From Paragorgia papillata (lineage: Eukaryota > Cnidaria > Anthozoa > Scleralcyonacea > Coralliidae): a stretch of 64,000 nucleotides of DNA. Position 1 is the first letter of the stretch. Each line of letters begins with the position of its first letter. The translations under genes and the position numbers were made by a program. A model generated the notes under the pieces. The model ran no database searches. It worked only from the letters and a program-made list of their open reading frames with translations, and had not been told where the DNA came from. The DNA lies in NCBI GenBank assembly GCA_035771165.1, contig JAWNZC010000111.1, forward strand, positions 496,001-560,000, written 5' to 3'. Shown one piece after another: positions 23,611-35,834 of this stretch.

Positions 23611-26600
23611 GTTCAAGAGCATGAAATTCTGTACGACATATGTAAAGTTAAAAAAATCGTATGGAATAGCGCGTCAGAAAATTGTGTTTATATCTGAGGT
23701 AATCTGAAAGATGCAAAACAACCCCCGTTAGTCGTATTAATGACGGCGCGCGGCAATTTGTTTAAAGCTCGCCTGCGTCGTTCATGGGTGTGTGCCACTC
23801 TGGGGACTTATACTAGATTAAAGAACATGAAAGTCTGTACAACATATGTAAACTTTAAAAAATCGTATAGAATAGCGCGTGAGAAAATTGTGTTTATATC
23901 TGAGGTAATCTGAAAGATGCAAAACAACCCCCGTTAGTCGTATTAATGACGGCGCGCCGCAATTTGTTTAAAGCTCGCCTGCGTCGTTCATGCGTCTGTG
24001 CCACTCTGGGGACTTATACTAGATTAAAGAACATGAAATTCTGTACAACATATGTAAATTTAAAAAAATCGTATATAATAGCGCGTGAGAAAATTGTGTT
24101 TATATCTGAGGTAATCGATAATACGCAAAACAACCCCCGTCAGTCGTATTAATGACGGCGCGCGGCAATTTGCTTAAAGCTCGCCTGCGTCGTTCATGGG
24201 TCTGTGCCACTCTGGGGACTTATACCGGATTAAAGAGCATGAAATTCTGTACAGCATATGTAAATTAAAAAAAATCGTATAAAATAGCGCGTGAGAAAAT
24301 TGTGTTTATATCTGAGGTAATCTGAAAGATGCAAAACAACCCCCGTCAGTCGTATTAATGACGGCGCGCCGCAATTTATTTAAAGCTCGCCTGCGTCGTT
24401 CATCGGTCTGTGCCACTTTGGGGACTTGTACTAGATTAAAGAACATGAAATTCTGTACAATATATGTTAATTTAAAAAATCGTGTAAAATAGCGCGTGAG
24501 AAAATTGTGTTTATACTGAGGTAATCTGAAAGATCCAAAACAATCCCCGTCAGTCGTATTAATGACGGCGCGCGGTAATTTGTTTAAAGCTCGCCTGCGT
24601 CGTTCATGGGTCTGTGCCACTCTGGAGACTTATACCAGATTAAAGAGCATTAAATTCTGTACAACATATGTAAATTTAAAAAATCGTATAAAATAGCGCC
24701 TGAAAAAATTGTTTATATCTGAGGTAATCTGAAAGATGCAAAACAACCCCCGTTAGTCGTATTAATGACGGCGCGCCGCAATTTGTTTAAAGCTCGCCTC
24801 CGTCGTTCATGCGTCTGCGCCACTCTGGGGACTTATACTAAATTAAAGAACATGAAATTCTGTACAACATATGTAAATTTAAAAAAATCGTATATAATAG
24901 CGCGTGAGAAAATTGTGTTTATATCTGAGGTAATCGATAATACGCAAAACAACCCCCGTCAGTCGTATTAATGACGGCGCGCGGCAATTTGCTTAAAGCT
25001 CGCCTGCGTCGTTCATGGGTCTGTGCCACTCTGGGGACTTATACCGGATTAAAGAGCATGAAATTCTCTACAACATATGTAAATTAAAAAAAATCATATA
25101 AAATAGCGCGTGAGAAAATTGTGTTTATATCTGAGGTAATCTGAAAGATGCAAAACAACCCCCGTCAGTCGTATTGATGACGGCGCGCCGCAATTTATTT
25201 AAAGCTCGCCTGCGTGGTTCATGCGTCTGTGCCACTCTGGGGACTTATACTAGATTAAAGAACATGAAACTATGTACAACATATGTAAATTAAAAAAAAT
25301 CGTATAGAATAGCGCGTGAGAAAATTGTGTTTATATCTGAGGTAATCTGAAAGATGCAAAATAACCCCCGTTAGTCCTATTAATGACGGCGCGCCGCAAT
25401 TTGTTTAAAGCTCGCCTGCATCGTTCATGGGTCTGTGCCACTCTGAGGACTTATACTAGATTAAAGAACATGAAATGCTGTACAACATATGTAAATTAAA
25501 AATAATCGTATTCAATAGCGCGTGAGAAAATTGTGTTTATATCTGAGGTAAACGGAAATACGCAGAACAACCCCCGTCAGTCGTATTAATGACGGCGCGC
25601 CGCAATTTGTTTAAAGCTCGCCTGCGTCGTTCATGGGTCTGTGCCACTCTGGAGGCTTATACTAGATTAAAGAGGATGAAATTCCGTACAACATATGTAA
25701 ATTTAAAAAAATGTTATAGAATTAGCGTGAGGAAATTGTGTTTATATCTGAGGTAATCTGAAAGATGCAAAAGAACCCCCGTTAGTCGTATTAATGATGG
25801 CGCGCCGCAATTTGTTTAAAGCTCGCCTGCGTCGTTCATGGGTCTGTGCCACTGAGAATTCTTCTAGATTAAGGAACATGAAATTCTGTACAACATATGT
25901 AAACTAACGAAAATCGTATTTAATATCGCGCGAGAAAATTGTGTTTATATCTGAGGTAATCGGAAATACGCAAAACAACCCCCGTCAGTCGTATTAATGA
26001 CGGCGCGCCGCAATTTGTTTAAAGCTCGCCTGCGTCGTTCATGGGTCTGTGCCACTCTGGAAGCTTATACTAGATTAAAGAGGATGAAATTCTGTACAAC
26101 ATATGTAAATTTAAAAAAATGTTATAGAATAGCGCGTGAGAAAATTGTGTTTATATCCGAGGTAATCTGAAACATGCAAAACAACCCCCGTTAGTCGTAT
26201 TAATGACGGCGCGCCGCAATTTGTTTAAAGCTCGCCTGCGTCGTTCGTGGCTCTGTGCCACTCTGGGAACTTACACAATATTAAAGAGCATGAACTTCTG
26301 TACAACATATGTAAATTAAAAAAAATCGTATAGAAAAGCGCCTGAGAAAATTGTGTTTATATCTGAGGTAATCTGAAATACGAAAAACAACCCCCGTCAG
26401 TCGTATTAATGACGCCGCGCGGCAATTTGTTTAAAGCTCGCCTGCGTCGTTCATGGGTCTGTGCCACTCTGGGGACTTATACTGGATTAAAGAACATGAA
26501 ATTCTGTACAACATATGTAAATTAGGAAAACTCGTATAGAATAGCGCGTGAGAAAATTGTCTTTATATCTGAGGTAATCGGAAAGATGCAAAACAACCCC

Positions 26601-29600
26601 CGTTAGTCGTATTAATGATGGCGCGCCGCAATTTGTTTAAAGCTCGCCTGCGTCGTTCATGGGTCTGTGCCACTCGGGGGACTTATACTGGATTAAAGAA
26701 CATGAAATGCTGTACAACATATGTAAATTTAAAAAAATCGTATTTAATAGCGCGTGAGAAAATTCTGTTTGTATCTGAGGTAATCGGAAATACGGAAAAT
26801 AACCCCGGTTAGTCGTATTAATGATGGCGCGCCGCAATTTGTTTAAAGCTCGCCTGCATCGTTCATGGGTCTGTGCCACTCTGAGGACTTAAACTAGATT
26901 AAAGAACATGAAATGCTGTACAACATATGTAAATTAAAAATAATCGTATTCAATAGCGCGTGAGAAAATTGTGTTTATATCTGAGGTAAACGGAAATACG
27001 CAAAACAACCCCCGTCAGTCGTATTAATGACGGCGCGCCGCAATTTGTTTAAAGCTCGCCTGCGTCGTTCATGGGTCTGTGCCATTCTTGCGACTTATAC
27101 CAGATTAAAGAGCATGAAATTCTGTACAACATTTTTAAATTAAAAAAAACGTTATAGAATAGCGCGTGAGAAAATTGTGTTTATATCTGAGGTAATCTGA
27201 AAGATGCAAAACAACCCCCGTTAGTCGTATTAATGACGGCGTGCCGCAATTTGTTTAAAGCTCGCCTGCGTCGTTCATGGGTCTGTGCCACTCTGGAGGC
27301 TTATACTAGATTAAAGAGGATGAAATTCCGTACAACATATGTAAATTTAAAAAAATGTTATAGAATTAGCGTGAGGAAATTGTGTTTATATCTGAGGTAA
27401 TCTGAAAGATGCAAAAGAACCCCCGTTAGTCGTATTAATGATGGCGCGCCGCAATTTGTTTAAAGCTCGCCTGCGTCGTTCATGGGTCTGTGCCACTGAG
27501 AATTCTTCTAGATTAAGGAACATGAAATTCTGTACAACATATGTAAACTAACGAAAATCGTATTTAATATCGCGCGAGAAAATTGTGTTTATATCTGAGG
27601 TAATCGGAAATACGCAAAACAACCCCCGTCAGTCGTATTAATGACGGCGCGCCGCAATTTGTTTAAAGCTCGCCTGCGTCGTTCATGGGTCTGTGCCACT
27701 CTGGAAGCTTATACTAGATTAAAGAGGATGAAATTCTGTACAACATATGTAAATTTAAAAAAATGTTATAGAATAGCGCGTGAGAAAATTGTGTTTATAT
27801 CCGAGGTAATCTGAAACATGCAAAACAACCCCCGTTAGTCGTATTAATGACGGCGCGCCGCAATTTGTTTAAAGCTCGCCTGCGTCGTTCGTGGCTCTGT
27901 GCCACTCTGGGAACTTACACAATATTAAAGAGCATGAACTTCTGTACAACATATGTAAATTAAAAAAAATCGTATAGAAAAGCGCCTGAGAAAATTGTGT
28001 TTATATCTGAGGTAATCTGAAATACGAAAAACAACCCCCGTCAGTCGTATTAATGACGCCGCGCGGCAATTTGTTTAAAGCTCGCCTGCGTCGTTCATGG
28101 GTCTGTGCCACTCTGGGGACTTATACTGGATTAAAGAACATGAAATTCTGTACAACATATGTAAATTAGGAAAACTCGTATAGAATAGCGCGTGAGAAAA
28201 TTGTCTTTATATCTGAGGTAATCGGAAAGATGCAAAACAACCCCCGTTAGTCGTATTAATGATGGCGCGCCGCAATTTGTTTAAAGCTCGCCTGCGTCGT
28301 TCATGGGTCTGTGCCACTCGGGGGACTTATACTGGATTAAAGAACATGAAATGCTGTACAACATATGTAAATTTAAAAAAATCGTATTTAATAGCGCGTG
28401 AGAAAATTCTGTTTGTATCTGAGGTAATCGGAAATACGGAAAATAACCCCGGTTAGTCGTATTAATGATGGCGCGCCGCAATTTGTTTAAAGCTCGCCTG
28501 CATCGTTCATGGGTCTGTGCCACTCTGAGGACTTAAACTAGATTAAAGAACATGAAATGCTGTACAACATATGTAAATTAAAAATAATCGTATTCAATAG
28601 CGCGTGAGAAAATTGTGTTTATATCTGAGGTAAACGGAAATACGCAAAACAACCCCCGTCAGTCGTATTAATGACGGCGCGCCGCAATTTGTTTAAAGCT
28701 CGCCTGCGTCGTTCATGGGTCTGTGCCATTCTTGCGACTTATACCAGATTAAAGAGCATGAAATTCTGTACAACATTTTTAAATTAAAAAAAACGTTATA
28801 GAATAGCGCGTGAGAAAATTGTGTTTATATCTGAGGTAATCTGAAAGATGCAAAACAACCCCCGTTAGTCGTATTAATGACGGCGTGCCGCAATTTGTTT
28901 AAAGCTCGCCTGCGTCGTTCATGGGTCTCTGCCACTCTGAGGACTTATACTAGATTAAGGAACATGGAATTCTGTACAACATATATAAATTAAATAAAAT
29001 CTTATTTAATAGCGTGTGAGGAAATTGTGTTTATATCTGAGGTAATCTGAAACATGCAGAACAACCCCCGTTAGTCGTATTAATGACGGCGCGCGGCAAT
29101 TTGTTTAAAGCTCGCCTGCGTCGTTCGTGGGTCTGTGCCACTCTGGGGACTTATACTGGATTAAAGAACATGAAATTCTGTACAACATATGTAAATTAAA
29201 AAAACTCGTATAGAATAGCGCGTGAGAAAATTGTGTTTATATCTGAGGTAATCGGAAATAAGCAAAACAACCCCCGTCAGTCGTATTAATGACTGCGCGC
29301 GGTAATTTGTTTAAAGCTCGCCTGCGTCGTTCGTGGGTATGTGCCACTCTGGGGACTTATACTGGATTAAGGAACATGGAATTCTGTACAACATATATAA
29401 ATTAAATAAAATCTTATTTAATAGCGTGTGAGGAAATTGTGTTTATATCTGAGGTAATCTGAAACATGCAGAACAACCCCCGTTAGTCGTATTAATGACG
29501 GCGCGCGGCAATTTGTTTAAAGCTCGCCTGCGTCGTTCGTGGGTCTGTGCCACTCTGGGGACTTATACTGGATTAAAGAACATGAAATTCTGTACAACAT

Positions 29601-30680
29601 ATGTAAATTAAAAAAATTCGTATTTAATAGCGCATGAGAAAATTGTGTTTATATCTGAGGTCATCGGAAATACGCAAAATAACCCCCGTTAGTCCTCTTA
29701 ATGACGGCGCGCCGCAATTTGTTTAAAGCTCGGCTGCGTCGTTCGTGGGTCTGTGCCACTCTGGGGACTTATACTGGATTAAAGAACATGAAATTCTGTA
29801 CAACATATGTAAATTAAAAAAACTCGTATAGAATAGCGCGTGAGATAATTGTGTTTATATCTGAGGTAATCTGAAAGATGCAAAACAACCCTCGTTAGTC
29901 GTATTAATGACGGCGCGCCGCAATTTGTTTAAAGCTCGCCTGCATCGTTCATGGGTCTGTGCCACTCTGAGGACTTATACTAAATTAAAGAGCATGAAAT
30001 GCTGTACAACATATGTAATTTAAAAAAATTCGTATTTAATAGCGCATGAGAAAATTGTGTTTATATCTGAGGTCATCGGAAATACGCAAAATAACCCCCG
30101 TTAGTCCTATTAATGACGGCGCGCCGCAATTTGTTTAAAGCTCGCCTGCATTGTTCATGGGTCTGTGCCACCCTGAGGACTTATACTAAATTAAAGAGCA
30201 TGAAATGCTGTACAACATATGTAAATTAAAAAAATTCGTATTTAATAGCGCATGAGAAAATTGTGTTTATATCTGAGGTCGTCGGAAATACGCAAAATAA
30301 CCCTCGTTAGTCCTCTTAATGACGGCGCGCCGCAATTTGTTTAAAGCTCGGCTGCGTCGTTCGTGGGTCTGTGCCACTCTGGGGACTTATACTGGATTAA
30401 AGAACATGAAATTCTGTACAACATATGTAAATTAAAAAAACTCGTATAGAATAGCGCGTGAGAAAATTGTGTTTATATCTGAGGTAATCGGAAATAAGCA
30501 AAACAACCCCCGTCAGTCGTATTAATGACGGCGCGCGGTATTTGTTTGAAGCTCGCCTGCGTTGTTCATGGGTCTGTGCCACTCTGGAGACTTGTACCAG
30601 ATTAAAGAGCATGAAATTCTGTAGAACACTTGTAAATTAAAAAAAATCGTATAGAATAGCGCGTGAGAAAATTGTGTTTT
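23611..30680 (-). repeat. ~205-bp satellite array, inverted orientation
   Basis: About 34 monomers of the same satellite on the other strand, with GGCGCGCC in most monomers. Internal segmental duplications are visible. A 1,644-bp (8-monomer) unit is tandem at about 25640-27284 and 27284-28928. An 819-bp (4-monomer) step links 23946 to 24765. A ~411-bp (2-monomer) step links about 28955 to 29368. Small frames here, such as RRNLFKARLRRS, are repeat by-products. Confidence 0.95.
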
Positions 30681-30724
30681 TGTATGATATTCTGCAATAG
30701 CGACCACCATAGCGACCACCTGAT

Positions 30725-32760
30725 GAATAGATAGATAGATAGTCTTTATTTTAACACGCTAACAACGTCAGCAAAGGCTGATTTCCACGAAGGGCGTGTA
30801 TAAGGAAACAAGAAATTAAATTTACATACAGTACAGAAAACTAAATAACTTTTAAAATAACTAACAAATGGTAATGTCAATATAAAGTGAAGATAGATAT
30901 TGTTACATACTTTTATGAGTAGCAATTTTTCTCACGAATAATGAGAGCGATTTGCTCTCCCTAATTTCTGTAGGTAACGAATTCCATATGGATATGGATA
31001 CCCCATCAAGCATGAAACTCTTTTTCATATTATTTGTACGTGGCTGTGGCAAGCAAAGAGTTGTAGCTATGTCTCGCAAATTATGATTTGTGACTTCCTT
31101 TTTATAAGTGAAAAGATTTGAGAGGGATTTCGGGCCCAGCTCATTCAACACTTTAAACACTGATTTTGCTTTGGCCTTTCGCCTTTGTGTTTGGAGTGGT
31201 TCCCATCCTAGCGCATTTAGTGCAACGCTATGATCTACATCATTACCCATAACTGCTATAATTCGAGCTGATCTGTTATGAAGTTTTTGTAAATATTTGG
31301 ACTGTGTGTCACCAAATACATTCCAAACTTCACAACAGTAGTTGAAATATGGGTGGACAATAGCATTATACACAGAAAGTAGCGTATTTTTTTCAACAAA
31401 TTCTCTTAAGCGCCGGATGGCAGATATCCCCGAAGAGATTTTTTTGCTAATATTTTCAGTATTTCGTTTCCAAGACAAATGCTGGTCAATTGTTACTCCA
31501 AGAGTCTTGCATTCATACACACGTTTAATAGGTTTTGTTTTCGATAATGATATTTGGTTGTGTATGCGAAACATTTCTCAATAGTGGTTTTGATGCAATA
31601 AGCATAAATTCAGTTTTGCCACATTAAGGCTAAGTTTGTTAGCTATTAACCATTATCCAAATCAGAGTTCATTGCAGTTTGAACATCATCCATCGTCTCA
31701 CCAGTGGCCGTCAAGTTTGTGTCATCGGCAAACAATCGTGGCACTGTCTTACTTAAACATTCAGGCAAATCATTAATGTAAAGCAAAAAGAATAATGGTC
31801 CTAGTATGGAGCCCTGAGGCACACCACACTTGACAGGCTGTTCTGACGACATTAATCCATTTACCTGACATTTCTGACTACGATCAGTAAGATATGATTT
31901 TAGTAGTGAAAGTGCTTTTCCTTTAATTCCGTGTAGTTCCATTTTTCGTAGTAAAATGTTGTGATTAACGGTATCAAAAGCTTTTTTAAGATCTATAAAT
32001 ACAACTAAGTTGAACATTTTCCTATCCATATTTACATACCAGCTATTTGTGCAATCTAGTAGTGCTGTTGCGGTAGAATGAAATTTGCGAAAACCAAATT
32101 GTTTTTCAGATAAAAGGTCATTTTCCTTTAAATTATCGTATAGTTGCTCATAAATCATTCTTTCCATTACTTTACTTATAGCTGGCAAAACAGAGATAGG
32201 TCGATAGTTACTTGCTATATTTCGGTGGCCACTTTTATAAATTGGTATTACCCTAGCTGTTTTCCATTCATTGGGAAAAGAGCATCGTGTAATAGATTGA
32301 TTAAAGATATATGTCAGTGAACTTGAAATAACAGGTGATGCTATCTTAAGAATCTTACTGGAGATTTTATCAGTGCCAGTGGCTTTGGAACTAGACAGTT
32401 ACATCCTTAAATTCTATGAACTCGGATTTGGCAGTCTTAACAAACTTTTCAAAATTGCAGCCTGATGTGCCTATTTTGTCAGCTAGTTCAATTCCAATGG
32501 TTGAGAAGAACTTATTGAAGCCTTCAGCTATCTCCTGAGGATTGGTTAAATTAATTCCATTTAAACTTAGTTCATTTATGCTTGTAGTTGTATTTTTCCT
32601 ACCAAGCAGAGTATTAATGGTTTTCCAAGCCTCCTTAGGATTAAATTTTTGACCAGCAATTTTCTTAGAGTAATACTCTGTCTTAGCATTTCTTAGTTCT
32701 TGATTTGCTTTGTTTCTTGCTTTCTTATAGTTTAGCCAGTCTATATGGAGATAACTTCGG
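30725..32760 (-). pseudogene. Decayed LINE (CR1/jockey-like), reverse transcriptase region
   Basis: Minus-strand fragments read from about 32750 down to 30903. Upstream pieces resemble the pre-RT region (KEAWKTINTLLGR). A 180-codon RT piece (32188-31646) has VMERMIYEQL, KQFGFRKFHSTATAL, FIDLKKAFDTVNH, GVPQGSILGPLFFLLYINDL and the active-site FADDT. A C-terminal piece (31574-30903) has YECKTLGVTIDQHLSW, VYNAIVHPYFNYCCEVW and IWNSLPTEI. The frames are joined by a lesion near 31650. No endonuclease domain is present, so the copy is 5'-truncated. The 3' end at about 30725 abuts a short GATA tract (ATAGATAGATAG), typical of a LINE tail. Confidence 0.88.
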
Positions 32761-32774
32761 AATAATATGCGATA

Positions 32775-32830
32775 ATTGAATCGACGGCTGAATCGAAGGC
32801 CGAATCGAAGGCTGAATCGAAGGCTGAATG
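32775..32830 (+). repeat. 12-bp short tandem repeat
   Basis: About four copies of TGAATCGAAGGC with single-base variants, directly upstream of and overlapping the start of the recombinase-like frame. Confidence 0.85.
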
Positions 32831-33688
32831 TGGTGCATACTTCACAGTGGTTGGTTTTACATCACTTTTTATTTTGGTAAAAGAGGTCGTGAAAACCAAC
32901 GTCAAATGAGAAAGGAAATGCTGATATTAAGAGCAACCCCTGATGAAAAACGTTATTTCGAGCTCCAACGCGACGTTCCGGGTGCTATATTGGCCACGAA
33001 AAATCATCAAGGCGGTGTTCTCGACGAAGAGGATGAATCAGATGGCAAAATGTTTGAAGTACGTGGGTCTCCAAGATGTCCTGTAGAAACTGTAAAAAAT
33101 TTCCTCAGTCACCTCAATCCAGCTTCAGATTTTCTCTTCCAGAGGCCAAGAGATAACTCGGCAAAATTCAACCCAGAAATAGAAGCTATTTGGTTTTGTA
33201 ATTCGCCTCTTGGTCAGAATTCTCTTAACTCCATGATGCGTACTATGTCAAAGAATGTGCACATAAATCCTCCGCTGAGTAATCACTGCCACTGCATACG
33301 ACCAACGTCGGTGACAGTTTTGTCAAATGCAGATGTTGAGAACCGCCATATCAAATGTGTGACAGGCCACAAGTCCGATGCGAGTATCGAGTCTTACAGG
33401 AACAAGCCGTCTTTTCAACAAAAGGAGAAGATGTCGGTGATTCTAAGCGAATTCGTTGCCAGCTCTGACGACAACAAACCCGAAGGGCAGGCCGATGAAA
33501 GCATGTCAATAGCAGTTCTTCCAAAGTCTACAGCTTCTGCTCGATCGCCGTTCTCAGCAGTTGATGTAAACATAAATGAATCATCGATGACAAGTCGACA
33601 GTCATTCTTTCAGTCAGCTCCAAATTTCCAGTTTCATGGTTGTTCGGTTAATATTGTCAACAACAATTACCTTGGATCGTCTGTGTAA
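32828..33688 (+). CDS. Crypton-like tyrosine recombinase, C-terminal catalytic domain (partial)
   Basis: 286 residues. FYFGKRGRENQRQM (residues about 15-28) matches box I with the first catalytic Arg in an RGRE context. A variable middle follows. HCHCIRPTSVTVLSNADV carries the second Arg, TGHKS the His, and SIESYRN the candidate nucleophile Tyr, about residues 155-195. This is the layout of Crypton recombinases and the DUF3504-type domains derived from them. The tail (FVASSDDNKPEG onward) is low-complexity with a conserved-looking end. The N-terminal DNA-binding part is not visible upstream and the start codon lies in the 12-bp repeat, so the frame may be an exon or a truncated copy. The usual box II HxxR is altered (CxxR), so activity is uncertain. 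Confidence 0.75.
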   Translation: MWCILHSGWFYITFYFGKRGRENQRQMRKEMLILRATPDEKRYFELQRDVPGAILATKNHQGGVLDEEDESDGKMFEVRGSPRCPVETVKNFLSHLNPASDFLFQRPRDNSAKFNPEIEAIWFCNSPLGQNSLNSMMRTMSKNVHINPPLSNHCHCIRPTSVTVLSNADVENRHIKCVTGHKSDASIESYRNKPSFQQKEKMSVILSEFVASSDDNKPEGQADESMSIAVLPKSTASARSPFSAVDVNINESSMTSRQSFFQSAPNFQFHGCSVNIVNNNYLGSSV

Positions 33689-33985
33689 ACTTATCCTTAT
33701 AATCTCTGCTATTTCAAATCTTTGAAACATTAGTTTCCATAATTTTTAAAATGTGTGTTGAAACTCGAGACTTATTACATGCTGTGCTTTTGTTTGCCAG
33801 CGTGATCTGTTGTCTTCGTTTGACCTTGGTTTGAAGGAAGTACGTCGAAACACGTGCATGATGCTTATCTCTCGGCAATTACCGGAGAACAGTCGGACGC
33901 GTGTTTTCGAAAGAATATTTAGAATTTTTTATGTAAAATGTTAAATAAAATATATTTTTGCATTTAAAAACTAGTTTGTAAATTT
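33689..33985. other. No recognised feature
   Basis: AT-rich flank of the recombinase frame with an AATAAA-type stretch near 33943. No gene or repeat was recognised. Confidence 0.5.
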
Positions 33986-33989
33986 ATAC

Positions 33990-34074
33990 TAAAACAATTA
34001 GACAACTCGCCCTCGTTTTCTATGAGCGACAGTCAATCAGCTCATAGAAAACTCGGGCTGGTTTTCTAATTGTT
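33990..34074. mobile_element. Short palindromic MITE-like element
   Basis: The left arm starts AACAATTAGACAACTCG and the right arm ends GGTTTTCTAATTGTT. Roughly 35-bp arms pair with a few mismatches around a loop of about 15 bases (GCTCATAGAAAAC against GTTTTCTATGAGC). It has no coding capacity and is flanked on the right by TA repeats. Confidence 0.6.
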
Positions 34075-34076
34075 AA

Positions 34077-34107
<31 letters not shown>

Positions 34108-34119
34108 ACTTTGAGAATA

Positions 34120-34162
34120 GTTGCTACTCAGAGTTTCACGCCTGTTGCGATCTTCAGGCAAC
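34120..34162 (-). ncRNA. Hammerhead ribozyme motif, PLE pair A left end
   Basis: Read on -: helix I 5' strand GTTGC, core CTGAAGA (fits CUGANGA), helix II CGC/GCG with a short loop, core GAAAC, five-base loop on a two-base-pair helix III, then GTA and helix I 3' strand GCAAC. Helix I pairs perfectly over five bases. All invariant core bases are present, so self-cleavage after GUA is plausible. Short-helix-III type I hammerheads are known from PLEs. Confidence 0.8.
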
Positions 34163-34218
34163 AATGAATTTTCGGATCCGGTTTCGCTTCTATTTATGCT
34201 GGGTTGCCTGGTGAGTGA

Positions 34219-34628
34219 TCACTTTTTTCTGGTGCGGTGGAGGTTTGAAATGGTGAATTTATTTTTGTGTCGGCATTTCGAAAGAAGTTCTGATTTTTTG
34301 TTTAGTAGAGTTTTTTTGTTGGCTTTCATAATGGCAAGCTTTTCTTCGAGACATAAGTTACAGCGTTTTGCTCCTTCCATGTATGATACTGTTCTTTTGA
34401 GAAGTGACCAATTGATTGTGAAAGGTTTCCTTTTAGATTTCAAATCCCAGAAATGTTTTGATAGTTCTGTGTCGTTGGCGTACTTCGCGTCCTTAAAATA
34501 TTTCGTATGGTTTCGGTAGCGTTCTTTGAATGTGTTTGATGTCATACCAATGTAGTGTTTTGTGTTGTTGTTCTCAGTTGTCGTTATGTTGGCTTGATAT
34601 ACGATGTTGTCCGTTTGGCATTTCCCTT
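34219..34628 (-). pseudogene. PLE GIY-YIG endonuclease fragment, left arm of pair A
   Basis: About 135 codons. It holds the GIY-YIG signature region (IVYQANI then HYIGMTSNTFKERYRNHTKYF), the linker DTELSKHFWDLKSK, and the Cys-containing C-terminal motif RCNLCLEEKLAIMK typical of PLE endonucleases. The stop is at 34219. The open frame continues upstream only into antisense sequence of the other arm, so there is no real N-terminus. It is the dead 3' end of a longer RT-endonuclease polyprotein. Confidence 0.82.
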
Positions 34629-34912
34629 GGAGTAAGGACGCGAAGTACGCCAACGACACAGAACTATCAAAACATGTCTGGGATTTGAAATCTAAAAGGA
34701 AACCTTTCACAATCAATTGGTCAATTCTCAAAAGAACAGTATCATACACGGAAGGAGCAAAACGCTGTAACTTATGTCTCGAAGAAAAGCTTGCCATTAT
34801 GAAAGCGAACAAAAAAACTCTACTAAACAAAAAATCAGAACTTCTTTCGAAATGCCGACAGAAAAATAAATTCACCATTTCAAACCTCCACCGCACCAGA
34901 AAAAAGCGATGA
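34629..34912 (+). pseudogene. PLE endonuclease C-terminal fragment, right arm of pair A
   Basis: Encodes the same C-terminal segment as the left arm (DTELSKHVWDLKSK, RCNLCLEEKLAIMK, KFTISNLHRTRKK) on the opposite strand. It lacks the GIY-YIG core. The ATG at 34604 lies in antisense of the left arm and is not a real start. Confidence 0.8.
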
Positions 34913-34989
34913 CTCACCAGGCAACCCACGCATTGAGATGACGCCGTACACAGCATAAAGAGAAGCGAAACTGGATCCGAAAATTCATT

Positions 34990-35032
34990 GTTGCCTGAAG
35001 ATCGCAAGAGGCGTGAAACTCTGAGTAACAAC
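34990..35032 (+). ncRNA. Hammerhead ribozyme motif, PLE pair A right end
   Basis: Counterpart of the left-end motif on +: GTTGC, CTGAAGA, a CGC/GCG helix II, GAAAC, then GTA followed by ACAAC. The first helix I base pair is lost (A in place of G), but the core is complete. Confidence 0.72.
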
Positions 35033-35237
35033 TATTCTCGAAGTTAACTAACTATTATCTGCTCTACGAATAAATATTGAGCACTCTTGGGAAACCTTAC
35101 AAACACTCATATATATATGGGCCCATGCGCACTTCACGCTATCTGAATGTATTTCACCGATGCTGTCCCACATGCGGTTGTCGCCGACGATCGCATGTGT
35201 ATAAGTAATTGATGAAATTCATTCAGATTGTTCCAAG

Positions 35238-35280
35238 CTACACTGATGAGCTGTTGTACAGCGAAACACCGTGTCTGTAG
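35238..35280 (+). ncRNA. Hammerhead ribozyme, retrozyme monomer 1
   Basis: Helix I CTACA/TGTAG (5 bp, extended after an internal loop by GTTC/GAAC), core CTGATGA, helix II GCTGT/ACAGC, core GAAAC, short helix III with a five-base loop, cleavage triplet GTC. Every invariant position of the type I hammerhead is present. Predicted cleavage after GUC releases a 277-nt unit. Confidence 0.92.
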
Positions 35281-35514
35281 ATTGAACTATGTACGCTCCT
35301 TCACTTCGGTGTTGTTGAGCACTCTGTGAAGTTGCCGTGGGTACCTATTAGCGATAATGCAACGCTCACTACCCTTGTGGAAGTTTGAGCACTCTGGGCC
35401 CATGCGCACTTCACGCTATCTGAATGTATTTCACCGATGCTGTCCCACATGCGGTTGTCGCCGACGATCGCATGTGTATAAGTAATTGATGAAATTCATT
35501 CAGATTGTTCCAAG

Positions 35515-35557
35515 CTACACTGATGAGCTGTTGTACAGCGAAACACCGTGTCTGTAG
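35515..35557 (+). ncRNA. Hammerhead ribozyme, retrozyme monomer 2
   Basis: Appears identical to the monomer 1 ribozyme and lies 277 bp downstream of it. Confidence 0.92.
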
Positions 35558-35791
35558 ATTGAACTATGTACGCTCCTTCACTTCGGTGTTGTTGAGCACT
35601 CTGTGAAGTTGCCGTGGGTACCTATTAGCGATAATGCAACGCTCACTACCCTTGTGGAAGTTTGAGCACTCTGGGCCCATGCGCACTTCACGCTATCTGA
35701 ATGTATTTCACCGATGCTGTCCCACATGCGGTTGTCGCCGACGATCGCATGTGTATAAGTAATTGATGAAATTCATTCAGATTGTTCCAAG

Positions 35792-35834
35792 CTACACTGA
35801 TGAGCTGTTGTACAGCGAAACACCGTGTCTGTAG
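35792..35834 (+). ncRNA. Hammerhead ribozyme, retrozyme monomer 3
   Basis: Appears identical to the monomer 1 ribozyme; all core bases and helices are kept. Confidence 0.92.

Larger units (their letters stand above)
34101..35045. mobile_element. Head-to-head pair of truncated Penelope-like elements (PLE pair A)
   Basis: The left arm reads on - (34628 to 34101) and the right arm on + (34629 to 35045). Each is the 3' end of a PLE finishing in a hammerhead-like motif, so the pair forms an inverted repeat of about 400 bp. The left arm keeps the GIY-YIG core (NIVYQANI, KHYIGMTSNTFKERYRNH) and the shared C-terminal part (KRCNLCLEEKLAIMKA). The right arm starts after the core, at DAKYANDTELSK. Neither arm has reverse transcriptase. 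PLEs use GIY-YIG endonucleases and often leave complex inverted or tandem copies. Confidence 0.85.

Noticed and set aside
34219..35031. Single 270-codon minus-strand frame across PLE pair A
   Set aside because: Its first half is antisense of the right arm and only the second half is endonuclease. The continuity is a coincidence of the palindrome.
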